A stretch of 11,089 nt of DNA, from contig JAYEGM010000153.1 in NCBI GenBank assembly GCA_034659075.1, forward strand, positions 1 through 11,089, in the 5' to 3' direction. Source of the stretch: BMS3Bbin11 sp034659075. GTDB taxonomy: Bacteria > Pseudomonadota > Gammaproteobacteria > BMS3Bbin11. The notes beneath the pieces are model-generated. The model made no database searches. It had not been told where the DNA came from and saw only the letters and a program-made list of their open reading frames with translations. This document shows, one piece after another, positions 1 to 6,657 of the stretch. The position numbers and the translations under genes were made by a program. Numbering within the stretch: the stretch's first letter is position 1; every line of letters begins with the position of its first letter.

Positions 1-375
1 GGATTGCGTACGCTGGCGTTGCGACAGTTGTTCCGCGGCAGCATGTTTAATGTCCGCGATGGACTCGATGACTATGATGATGACTTCACCCAATTTACAA
101 AGCTTGGCGATGTAATTACCGCTGAAATGCGACGGCAGATGGCACGCTTGAAAGCTTCCAGTGAAGACGATCCGCTTGAAGAAGCTGAAGACGATCAGGA
201 TTATGCAAACGATAATCATGAAGGCTCATCATCTGAAGATGCTTCTGAACTGCCTGTCATTGCCGAAGGCAGTGATGGGTCTGATAAGTCGCTGGATGAG
301 CAGATAATCGAGAATGAACAATTTACCGAGAAAGAAGATCCGGGAGAGAAACGGTATGCCAGCAAAAACAGATGA
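1..375 (+). CDS. DUF3306 family protein, formate dehydrogenase accessory locus (5' partial)
   Basis: This is the C-terminal part of a protein whose reading frame is open back to base 1, so its true start lies before the window; an internal TTG at 4 is not a convincing start. The fragment begins with LRTLALRQLF and continues through FNVRDGLDDYDDDFTQF and a LGDVITAEMRRQM stretch, the pattern I associate with DUF3306 (helix, then the NxxDGLxDYDxDF signature). About 70 residues follow that are very rich in Asp, Glu and Ser and look disordered. No membrane segment or cofactor motif is visible. DUF3306 genes usually sit beside DUF3305 and a ferredoxin-like gene in formate dehydrogenase loci, as here. 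The molecular function is unknown and an assembly or accessory role is only inferred. The 3' end overlaps the next gene by 20 bp, suggesting coupled translation. Confidence 0.8.
   Translation, partial: GLRTLALRQLFRGSMFNVRDGLDDYDDDFTQFTKLGDVITAEMRRQMARLKASSEDDPLEEAEDDQDYANDNHEGSSSEDASELPVIAEGSDGSDKSLDEQIIENEQFTEKEDPGEKRYASKNR
342..346 (+). promoter_or_regulatory. Shine-Dalgarno deciding the ferredoxin-like start
   Basis: GGGAG, followed by AGA, lies 9 nt before the ATG at 356. The alternative in-frame ATG at 314 has no comparable purine-rich site at the right distance, so 356 is preferred. Confidence 0.6.
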
Positions 376-1984
376 AAAGTTGAACAGCTTTGCGCGAGAT
401 GCGGCAATGGCAGCAGTATCAGGACTTGCCATAGAACCAACCAGTCTTGTTAGTTATGCATCATCTGGCGTGGTTGCGGTCATTGGTGATGAACAGGCCT
501 GCAAGGCAGCATCGATGATGAGTGCTGTGCTGAAACCACATCTTATTCTTTCCGACAATAGCAACCCGGCGGGTAATACATGTATACGTATCTGTCAGCG
601 GGATGTTCATGTTGAGGGTTATCTTGGAAACTTCGTCATTACCCTGCAAGGGGGAGATGATGATGTGGATATCGTCAAGGCAGACCTGGTGCTTGATCTT
701 AGTGATACCGCATTATTGGCTATGCCACTGAAGCCACCAGGATATATTGCTTCCGCGTCAACTGAGTCTGATATGCAACTGGCCATAGACGAACTGGCGC
801 AGATGACCGGAACCTTTGAGAAGCCGAAATATTTTGAATATGACTCATCGATATGTGCCCATGGGCGCTCCGGTATCACAGCCTGCCGCCGCTGCATTGA
901 TGTTTGTCCTGCCGATGCGATAAAAAGTCTTCGTGAATCTATCGAAGTGGATCCTAATCTTTGCCAGGGGGGCGGTGCCTGTGCCAGTGCCTGTCCGAGC
1001 GGGGCAATTCGTTATGTCTACCCATCTGCCGATGACACGCTTTCATTAATACGTCGTTTGCTGAACGTCTATCGTGAAGAAGGCGGGCAGGATGCGATCG
1101 TGGTGTTTCATGCTGCAGAAACAGAAATACCGGATTCATATGCTGGTAATATATTGCCCATTGTCATTGAAGAACTGGCCAGTGTGGGTATTGAAATATG
1201 GCTGTCAGCTCTAGCCTACGGTGCCAGAACAGTATTGTTGCTGGATGATGACAGGGTGCCAGATCAGGTCCGCAGAGAATTAAAGAGGCAACTCCTGACC
1301 AGCACAGAAATACTGGCCGGCATGGGTTACTCTGCTGACGCCATTAGCCTTATCGACAGTAAAAAGTTTATACCCGCCTGCCATCCTGAGATGCCAGAGA
1401 TCAGGCCAGCCACTTTTGCCGGCAGCGGCAACAAGCGGCAGTCTGCTTTCATGGCTATTGATGCTTTGTATGAGCAGGCTTCGACAGTCGTAGAGAAACA
1501 GCCACCGGTTATGGCGACGCTTACGCCCGGAGCGGCCTTCGGTGAGGCTATTATTAATGACTCATCCTGCACCTTGTGCATGTCCTGCGTCAGTGCCTGT
1601 CCCGGCAATGCCTTGCAGAATGGACAGGATGTCCCACAGGTTTTGTTCATCGAGTCATTGTGTCTGCAATGCGGTATGTGTACTTGCACCTGTCCCGAAG
1701 GTGCTATCTCAATTTCTCCCCGCATCCTGTTCGACCGTGAGCAGCGTAACCACAGCAGGTCATTATACGAAGAGCCGCCTTTTTGCTGCGTGTCCTGCGG
1801 CAAGCCCTTTGCAACAAAGTCAGTCATCGACAACATGATGAAAAAGCTAAGCGGGCACTGGATGTTCACAGATGAGCGGGCGAAACAGCGACTGATGATG
1901 TGTGAAGACTGTCGCGTCGTTGATGTGATCCAGGATCCCGAGATGATGGAAAGAGATCTTCACCGGGGCCGGATTACCCATTAA
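356..1984 (+). CDS. 4Fe-4S ferredoxin-like protein of the formate dehydrogenase locus
   Basis: This 542-residue soluble protein carries two ferredoxin-type modules. Module 1 has C167-x9-C177-x2-C180-x3-C184-P, and then C203, C209 and C213-P, with Gly206 where the second cysteine of a CxxCxxCxxxCP motif is expected. Module 2 has two complete motifs, C405/C408/C411/C415 and C436/C439/C442/C446, plus an extra Cys444. Near the C-terminus, C478-x2-C481 and C516-x2-C519 form a possible zinc-ribbon-like site. Between the modules is an alpha/beta region (about 220-345) with VIEELASVGIEIWLSALAYG. No signal peptide or transmembrane segment is seen, so it is probably cytoplasmic. Large proteins of this kind are regular neighbours of DUF3305/DUF3306 and Fdh genes. 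A role in electron transfer or enzyme maturation is inferred, not shown. An in-frame ATG at 314 would add 14 residues. Confidence 0.85.
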   Translation: MPAKTDEKLNSFARDAAMAAVSGLAIEPTSLVSYASSGVVAVIGDEQACKAASMMSAVLKPHLILSDNSNPAGNTCIRICQRDVHVEGYLGNFVITLQGGDDDVDIVKADLVLDLSDTALLAMPLKPPGYIASASTESDMQLAIDELAQMTGTFEKPKYFEYDSSICAHGRSGITACRRCIDVCPADAIKSLRESIEVDPNLCQGGGACASACPSGAIRYVYPSADDTLSLIRRLLNVYREEGGQDAIVVFHAAETEIPDSYAGNILPIVIEELASVGIEIWLSALAYGARTVLLLDDDRVPDQVRRELKRQLLTSTEILAGMGYSADAISLIDSKKFIPACHPEMPEIRPATFAGSGNKRQSAFMAIDALYEQASTVVEKQPPVMATLTPGAAFGEAIINDSSCTLCMSCVSACPGNALQNGQDVPQVLFIESLCLQCGMCTCTCPEGAISISPRILFDREQRNHSRSLYEEPPFCCVSCGKPFATKSVIDNMMKKLSGHWMFTDERAKQRLMMCEDCRVVDVIQDPEMMERDLHRGRITH

Positions 1985-2060
1985 GTCACTTTTTTGTGGC
2001 GTAAAACCGAACATGAAGCGGACTTTTGCTCCATTTTGGTCATTATTTTCATTTAGTAAC

Positions 2061-2076
2061 TGGCGCACTTATTGCA
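2061..2076 (+). promoter_or_regulatory. Putative sigma-54 (-24/-12) promoter for torD-tat-fdhABC
   Basis: The 16-bp element TGGCGCACTTATTGCA matches the sigma-54 consensus TGGCACG-N4-TTGCW. The invariant GG (2062-2063) and GC (2074-2075) are separated by exactly 10 nt, and TGGC and TTGCA are perfect. It lies in the 119-bp gap after the ferredoxin-like gene. Transcription would start near 2086-2088, giving a very short leader just before AGGAG at 2091-2095. No enhancer-protein site was recognised upstream. One match can arise by chance, so this is a candidate. Confidence 0.5.
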
Positions 2077-2103
2077 CTAACAACAGGTAAAGGAGAATTC
2101 TGA

Positions 2104-2745
2104 ATGCCCCAGACACAAGTTTTGGCAAGTGATGCAGATAATCAGGCAGTAGCCGGGTGGCATGAAAACCCAATTACGCAAGAGCAGCAATACCGTGCGG
2201 CGGCCTATGGAATGCTGGCTGCTTTGTTGCGCTCAGCACCAGACAAGATGTTGATGAACCAGGTTTCCGGCTTCTCTGCAGTGAATGAAGGTGGTGATGA
2301 AATGACTGTTTCGATGTCCTTGTTAGGCCTGGCGGCAGAGAATTGTCCCGAGCCTGCTATCGCTGCAGAATTTCATGACCTGTTTATCGGTCTTGGGCGA
2401 GGTGAGCTGCTTCCCTACGGATCGTATTACCTCACGGGTTTTCTGATGGAAAAACCGTTGGGTGATCTGCGTGATGATCTTGATCGACTGGGCTTCGAAC
2501 GAGAAGCGGATGTGCATGAGCCTGAAGATCATATCGCTGCTCTTTTTGAGGTCATGGTTATGCTTATCCAGGAAGGCTGCAGCACGGCGACACAACAGGA
2601 TTTTTTTACAAAACATATCGACAGCTGGGGGCAGAAGTTCTTCGCTGACCTGGCTGTTGCTAAAAATGCAGTGTTCTACAGGGCCGTGGCGAGGTTTGGC
2701 GCGGCTTTCATTAATCTTGAAAAACGTTATTTGGCAGATGGGTAA
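2104..2745 (+). CDS. TorD-family chaperone for formate dehydrogenase
   Basis: This 213-residue, largely helical cytoplasmic protein belongs to the TorD/DmsD/NarJ-like chaperone family, whose members bind Tat signal peptides or apo-forms of molybdoenzymes and hold them until the cofactor is inserted. Supporting motifs are EFHDLFIGLG (89-98), the conserved LLPYGSYYL (102-110), and EPEDHIAALFEVM (139-151), which matches the family's E-P-D-H signature. Length is normal for the family. The ATG at 2104 has AGGAG at 2091-2095. Its place between the ferredoxin-like gene and the Tat-exported catalytic subunit points to FdhA as the client. The first ~25 residues are not conserved-looking and may be disordered. 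The family assignment is strong; the client is inferred from position. Confidence 0.85.
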   Translation: MPQTQVLASDADNQAVAGWHENPITQEQQYRAAAYGMLAALLRSAPDKMLMNQVSGFSAVNEGGDEMTVSMSLLGLAAENCPEPAIAAEFHDLFIGLGRGELLPYGSYYLTGFLMEKPLGDLRDDLDRLGFEREADVHEPEDHIAALFEVMVMLIQEGCSTATQQDFFTKHIDSWGQKFFADLAVAKNAVFYRAVARFGAAFINLEKRYLADG

Positions 2746-2756
2746 ATAGCTGCCAA
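2731..2756 (+). repeat. Inverted repeat over the torD stop codon
   Basis: TTGGCAG (2731-2737) and CTGCCAA (2750-2756) are perfect 7-bp arms around a 12-nt loop that contains the chaperone gene's TAA. There is no T-tract after it, so it is not a canonical terminator. It abuts a second hairpin. Confidence 0.6.
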
Positions 2757-2779
2757 TTTGAGCGCAGTCTGCGTGCAAA
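2757..2779 (+). repeat. Second, imperfect hairpin between torD and the TAT gene
   Basis: The 23-base imperfect palindrome runs from TTTG (2757-2760) to CAAA (2776-2779). Four outer pairs, one A/G mismatch, a G-U pair and four inner pairs (CGCA/TGCG) enclose a 3-nt loop. It starts exactly where the previous hairpin ends and lies 35 bp before the next start codon. A role in mRNA processing or stability is inferred. Confidence 0.5.
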
Positions 2780-2814
2780 CTAATCGATGATCTTTCCTGT
2801 CAGGAGGAAACGAA

Positions 2815-3015
2815 ATGAAAAAGCAAGAAACGAAACGAACTAGCCGCAGGAAATTTCTGCGCGACAGTGCTGTGGCGGGCGCAGGTGCCGCGATGGTCGC
2901 CTCATCTCCAGGTTCGGCACTCACCCTGACAGAAACAGAGCAAGATGAGAAACAATCCGAGGGCTACCGTATGACGGCGCATATCTCGGCCTACTACAAA
3001 ACAGCCGCTGAATAA
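2815..3015 (+). CDS. Formate dehydrogenase region TAT target (small Tat-signal protein)
   Basis: This 66-residue protein is mostly a twin-arginine signal: SRRKFLR at 10-16, then the hydrophobic AVAGAGAAMVASSPGSA stretch. A short charged linker leads to the ending YRMTAHISAYYKTA (51-64). That pairing of a Tat motif with a C-terminal YRxTxHIxxYYxTA block is the hallmark of the small family annotated as 'formate dehydrogenase region TAT target'. The start has a strong AGGAGG at 2802-2807. The gene sits directly before fdhA, its usual position. The mature part has no cofactor ligands and is too short to be an enzyme. Its function is unknown; an assembly factor or small subunit of the exported complex would fit. 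Family identity is well supported, function is not. Confidence 0.88.
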   Translation: MKKQETKRTSRRKFLRDSAVAGAGAAMVASSPGSALTLTETEQDEKQSEGYRMTAHISAYYKTAAE

Positions 3016-3043
3016 AAAAGCATACGGTAACAGGAGAATAGTA

Positions 3044-5941
3044 ATGAAACTGACGAAAACATCTGATCAGATTACGCAAAACAGGAACAATCACTCAGCC
3101 GCATCTGCAGGTGGTGGCCTGGCGATGTCGCGACGTGGATTTCTGCGCAATTCTGGCTTGATGGCAGGTGGTGCTGCACTTGCCACTACGCTGACGCCCG
3201 CGATGATGAAAAAGGCCCGGGCCAGTGCCAGTGCTGAAGCGGGCGGTAGCACTAATGAGGTCAAGACTATCTGTACACACTGCTCAGTAGGCTGCGGCAT
3301 ACTTGCTGAAGTCCAGAATGGCGTATGGACCGGCCAGGAGCCTGCTTTCGACCATCCCTTCAACCACGGCGGGCACTGTGCAAAAGGTGCTGCTGTACGT
3401 GAACATGGACACGGCGAGCGCCGACTGAAATACCCAACCAAGCTGGTCAATGGCAAGTGGACCAAAATCTCCTGGGATCAGGCCATCAATGAAGTCGGTG
3501 ACAAGATATTGCAGAGCCGTGAACAATCCGGCCCCGATTCCGTTTACTGGCTGGGCTCGGCCAAGTTTAACAACGAACAGTCCTATTTATTCAGGAAGCT
3601 TGCCGCCGTGTGGGGGACGAATAATGTCGACCATCAGGCGCGCATCTGTCATTCCACCACGGTAGCCGGGGTTGCCAATACATGGGGCTATGGCGCCATG
3701 ACCAATTCCTACAATGATATCCACAATTCAAAAGCTATCCTGATGATAGGGGCTAATCCAGCTGAGGCACACCCGGTAGCATTGCAGCATATATTCAAGG
3801 GTAAAGAAGAAAACAACGCGCCGCTTATCGTTATTGATCCACGCTTTACCCGCACGGCGGCACATGCAGACCATTTCCTGCGCATCCGCCCTGGTACAGA
3901 TGTGCCCGTGGTATGGGGCATGCTGTGGCATATCTTCGAGAATGGCTGGGAAGATAAGGAGTTCATCCGCCAGCGGGTTTATGGCATGGAAGAGGTAAAG
4001 AAAGAGGTGGCGAAGTGGACGCCCGATGAAGTTGAAAGGGTCGCAGGTGTTGGCGAGGCTGAAGTCCGCGCTGCAGCCAGGGCGATGGCAGATAATCGGC
4101 CAGGCACTTTCATCTGGTGCATGGGTGGTACTCAGCATACGATAGGTAATAACAATACGCGTGCTTACTGTACCTTCCAGCTGGCGCTGGGCAATATGGG
4201 TGTTTCCGGTGGCGGTACCAATATCTTCCGTGGGCATGATAATGTTCAGGGCGCTACGGACTTTTGCATATTGTCGCATTCCCTGCCTGGCTATTATGGT
4301 CTCTCTGGTGGAGCCTGGAAGCATTGGGCCGGGGTCTGGGATCTTGATGTTGAATGGCTAAAAGGGCGGTTTGATTCCGCCAGCTATGAGCAAAGTAAAG
4401 GCAAAGATGTGACCGCCATGCACACCAAAGGCATACCCGTATCACGCTGGATAGATGGTGTGCTTGAGGATAAGGAAAACATAGCTCAAAAAGATAACAT
4501 AAAAACGATGATCTTTTGGGGTCACGCGCCAAACAGCCAGACACGTGGCAAAGAAATGAAGGAAGCGTTTGAGAAGCTGGATACACTGGTAATCATCGAT
4601 CCTTATCCAACCGCATCAGCCATTATGCATGACCGTACCGACGGTGTTTATCTTCTCCCTGCCTGTACCCAATTTGAAACTTATGGCTCAGTGACAGCCT
4701 CCAATCGTTCGTTGCAATGGCGGGACAAGGTCATTGAACCTTTATTCGAGTCCCTGCCTGACCATACGATCATGTACAAGCTCGCGAAAAAGCTTGGCCT
4801 GGACGGGCAGTTGTGCAAGAACATTGAAGTGAAAAATGATGAGCCGGTAATTGAAGATATTACACGTGAATTCAACAGCGGTATGTGGACCATTGGCTAT
4901 TCAGGTCAGAGCCCCGAACGCATGAAGAAGCAGCAGCAGAACTGGGGTAATTTCGATTACACCTCGTTGAAGGCAGAAGGCGGCCCCTGTGACGGGGAAT
5001 ACTATGGTCTGCCCTGGCCGTGCTGGGGCACGCCTGAGATGGGGCACCCCGGAACACCAAATCTTTATGACGGCAGTAAAGCAGTCGCCGATGGTGGCTT
5101 AACCTTTAGAGCACGATTCGGTGTCGAACGTGATGGCGTTAATCTGCTGGCAGAAAACTTTCATTCCAAAGGTTCGAGTATCAAAGACGGTTACCCGGAA
5201 TTTACTGACAAGCTGCTTAAGAAACTGGGATGGTGGAAAGATCTGACGGCCGATGAAAAAGCGGCGGCGGAAGGCAAGAACTGGAAAACAGACATGTCGG
5301 GTGGCATCCAGCGTGTCGCTATCAAACATGGCTGTGCCCCCTTTGGCAACGCTAAAGCCAGAACCGTGGTCTGGACCTTCCCGGATCCGGTGCCAATACA
5401 CAGGGAGCCTCTTTACACCTCAAGAAGAGACCTGGTAGAAAAATACCCTACCTATGAGGATCGAAAATCTTTTTACCGGCTACCTACTCGCTATGGTTCC
5501 ATTCAGGCTAAAGACTATTCAAAGGACTACCCGATCATCCTGACTTCCGGGCGACTGGTTGAATACGAGGGTGGCGGTGATGAAACCCGATCCAATCCAT
5601 GGCTGGCTGAACTGCAGCAGGATATGTTTGTAGAAATACATCCGCGGGATGCCAATAACGCGGGAGTTAAAGACGGTGAAGATGTCTGGGTCGAAGGTGC
5701 AGAAGGAGCGAAGATTAAAGTTAAAGCGATGGTAACCCGCCGGGTCGCAGGCGGAGTCGCCTTTATGCCATTCCATTTTGCCGGGCATTTTGAAGGCAAA
5801 GATCTTCGCAGCAAGTATCCGCAGGGCTCAGACCCGATTGTCCTTGGCGAGGCCTGTAACACGGCGATGACTTATGGCTATGACTCAGTTACCCAGATGC
5901 AGGAGACCAAAGCGTCTCTATGTCGAATAACCAAAGCTTGA
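3044..5941 (+). CDS. fdhA: Formate dehydrogenase catalytic (alpha) subunit, Cys type
   Basis: This 965-residue molybdopterin oxidoreductase oxidises formate to CO2 at a Mo- or W-bis-MGD centre. The N-terminus carries a Tat signal (SRRGFLR at 29-35, then a hydrophobic stretch), so it works in the periplasm after folded export. One [4Fe-4S] cluster is bound by C77-x2-C80-x3-C84-x27-C112. The metal ligand is Cys202 in RICHSTTVAG, followed by the catalytic-type His203; here the codon is TGT, where E. coli FdnG uses selenocysteine. The C-terminal dinucleotide-binding domain begins near residue 828 (PIILTSGRLVEYEGG). Length is near that of related Cys-type enzymes. The ATG at 3044 has AGGAG at 3032-3036; a later ATG at 3125 starts right at the Tat motif and would lose the usual n-region. 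It lies between the TAT-target gene and fdhB and is probably co-transcribed with both. Mo versus W cannot be told from the sequence. Confidence 0.95.
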   Translation: MKLTKTSDQITQNRNNHSAASAGGGLAMSRRGFLRNSGLMAGGAALATTLTPAMMKKARASASAEAGGSTNEVKTICTHCSVGCGILAEVQNGVWTGQEPAFDHPFNHGGHCAKGAAVREHGHGERRLKYPTKLVNGKWTKISWDQAINEVGDKILQSREQSGPDSVYWLGSAKFNNEQSYLFRKLAAVWGTNNVDHQARICHSTTVAGVANTWGYGAMTNSYNDIHNSKAILMIGANPAEAHPVALQHIFKGKEENNAPLIVIDPRFTRTAAHADHFLRIRPGTDVPVVWGMLWHIFENGWEDKEFIRQRVYGMEEVKKEVAKWTPDEVERVAGVGEAEVRAAARAMADNRPGTFIWCMGGTQHTIGNNNTRAYCTFQLALGNMGVSGGGTNIFRGHDNVQGATDFCILSHSLPGYYGLSGGAWKHWAGVWDLDVEWLKGRFDSASYEQSKGKDVTAMHTKGIPVSRWIDGVLEDKENIAQKDNIKTMIFWGHAPNSQTRGKEMKEAFEKLDTLVIIDPYPTASAIMHDRTDGVYLLPACTQFETYGSVTASNRSLQWRDKVIEPLFESLPDHTIMYKLAKKLGLDGQLCKNIEVKNDEPVIEDITREFNSGMWTIGYSGQSPERMKKQQQNWGNFDYTSLKAEGGPCDGEYYGLPWPCWGTPEMGHPGTPNLYDGSKAVADGGLTFRARFGVERDGVNLLAENFHSKGSSIKDGYPEFTDKLLKKLGWWKDLTADEKAAAEGKNWKTDMSGGIQRVAIKHGCAPFGNAKARTVVWTFPDPVPIHREPLYTSRRDLVEKYPTYEDRKSFYRLPTRYGSIQAKDYSKDYPIILTSGRLVEYEGGGDETRSNPWLAELQQDMFVEIHPRDANNAGVKDGEDVWVEGAEGAKIKVKAMVTRRVAGGVAFMPFHFAGHFEGKDLRSKYPQGSDPIVLGEACNTAMTYGYDSVTQMQETKASLCRITKA

Positions 5942-5959
5942 TAACAGGAGTATAGAAAA

Positions 5960-6583
5960 ATGGCAGCTATGAAATTTTATTGTGACGCCGAACGCTGTAT
6001 CGAGTGCAACGGTTGTGTTACAGCATGCAAGAACGTAAACGAAGTCCCCTGGGGAGTTAATCGTCGTCGAGTTGTGACGATAAAAGACGGTGAGCCTGGT
6101 GAACGTTCACTATCTGTCGCCTGTATGCACTGTGCAGATGCACCTTGTGCTGCTGTATGCCCGGTGGATTGCTTCTATACCACTGACGATGGCATTGTCC
6201 TGCATGACAAAGATATCTGTATTGGTTGTGGCTACTGCTTTTACGCCTGTCCGTTTGGGGCGCCGCAGTTCCCGACAGATGGTGCTTTTGCATCACGCGG
6301 AAAAATGGACAAATGCACTTTCTGTGCAGGCGGACCATTAGAAGACAACAGTAGTGAGGAATTCAGGAAGTATGGCTCAAACCGTATAGCAGAAGGTAAG
6401 TTGCCGGCCTGTGCTGAGATGTGCGCAACCAAGGCCTTGCTAGCCGGTGATGCGGACATGGTTTCTGAAATTTACCGCAAGCGTGTTGTCAATCGTGCAC
6501 AGGCAGCCCTGGGAAAAGGGGTACAGCTAAGGAATAGAAATTTTGGCTCTAAAGTTGACATGAAAGGGAAAGCGACAAACTGA
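5960..6583 (+). CDS. fdhB: Formate dehydrogenase iron-sulfur (beta) subunit
   Basis: This 207-residue protein carries electrons from FdhA to the cytochrome b subunit. Sixteen or more cysteines fall in four groups typical of a four-[4Fe-4S] subunit: C13/C16/C19/C23, C55/C58/C63/C67 (plus C71), C87/C90/C93/C97, and C119/C122 with C151/C155. No signal peptide is present, so it probably leaves the cytoplasm bound to FdhA's Tat signal, as in related enzymes. Unlike the ~290-residue E. coli FdnH, it ends without a hydrophobic anchor helix, which is the shorter 'FDH3 beta' form. CAGGAG stands just before the start, and only 18 bp separate it from fdhA. Confidence 0.93.
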   Translation: MAAMKFYCDAERCIECNGCVTACKNVNEVPWGVNRRRVVTIKDGEPGERSLSVACMHCADAPCAAVCPVDCFYTTDDGIVLHDKDICIGCGYCFYACPFGAPQFPTDGAFASRGKMDKCTFCAGGPLEDNSSEEFRKYGSNRIAEGKLPACAEMCATKALLAGDADMVSEIYRKRVVNRAQAALGKGVQLRNRNFGSKVDMKGKATN

Positions 6584-6603
6584 TCTTTTTGATGAATGTT
6601 ACA

Positions 6604-6621
6604 TTACAAAGAAGATTGTAA
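6604..6621 (+). repeat. Inverted repeat TTACAA-N6-TTGTAA between fdhB and fdhC
   Basis: Perfect 6-bp arms, 6604-6609 and 6616-6621, flank AGAAGA in the 74-bp fdhB-fdhC gap. It could be an RNA stem-loop or a protein operator. It is AT-rich and has no T-run, so a terminator is unlikely. Confidence 0.45.
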
Positions 6622-6632
6622 GCTAAGTACAG

Positions 6633-6657
6633 TTGACAAAATGGAGTACTGTGTCAA
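6633..6657 (+). promoter_or_regulatory. Inverted repeat enclosing the fdhC ribosome-binding site
   Basis: TTGACA (6633-6638) and TGTCAA (6652-6657) are perfect 6-bp arms. The 13-nt loop holds GGAG (6643-6646), and the right arm abuts the ATG at 6658. A stem here would place the Shine-Dalgarno in a loop next to the start. An overlapping near-direct repeat, AGTACAGT (6626) and AGTACTGT (6645), allows other pairings. TTGACA also resembles a -35 box, but no -10 box follows at proper spacing. Confidence 0.4.

Noticed and set aside
314..355. ATG at 314 as start of the ferredoxin-like gene
   Set aside because: It lacks a good Shine-Dalgarno and would overlap the DUF3306 gene by 62 bp; ATG 356 has GGGAG at proper spacing.
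1327..1869. 180-codon open frame on the - strand inside the ferredoxin-like gene
   Set aside because: It is antisense to a well-supported gene, shows no family resemblance and has no ribosome-binding site; shadow of the coding frame.
1985..2000. Terminator after the ferredoxin-like gene (GTCAC-T6-GTGGC)
   Set aside because: The stem is only five pairs with one G-U, the T-run is in the loop and not after the stem, so termination is not supported.
3125..3127. Internal ATG as fdhA start
   Set aside because: It would begin one residue before SRRGFLR and remove the Tat n-region, while ATG 3044 has a good AGGAG.
3728..4324. 198-codon open frame on the - strand inside fdhA
   Set aside because: It is antisense to conserved fdhA sequence with no recognisable domain.
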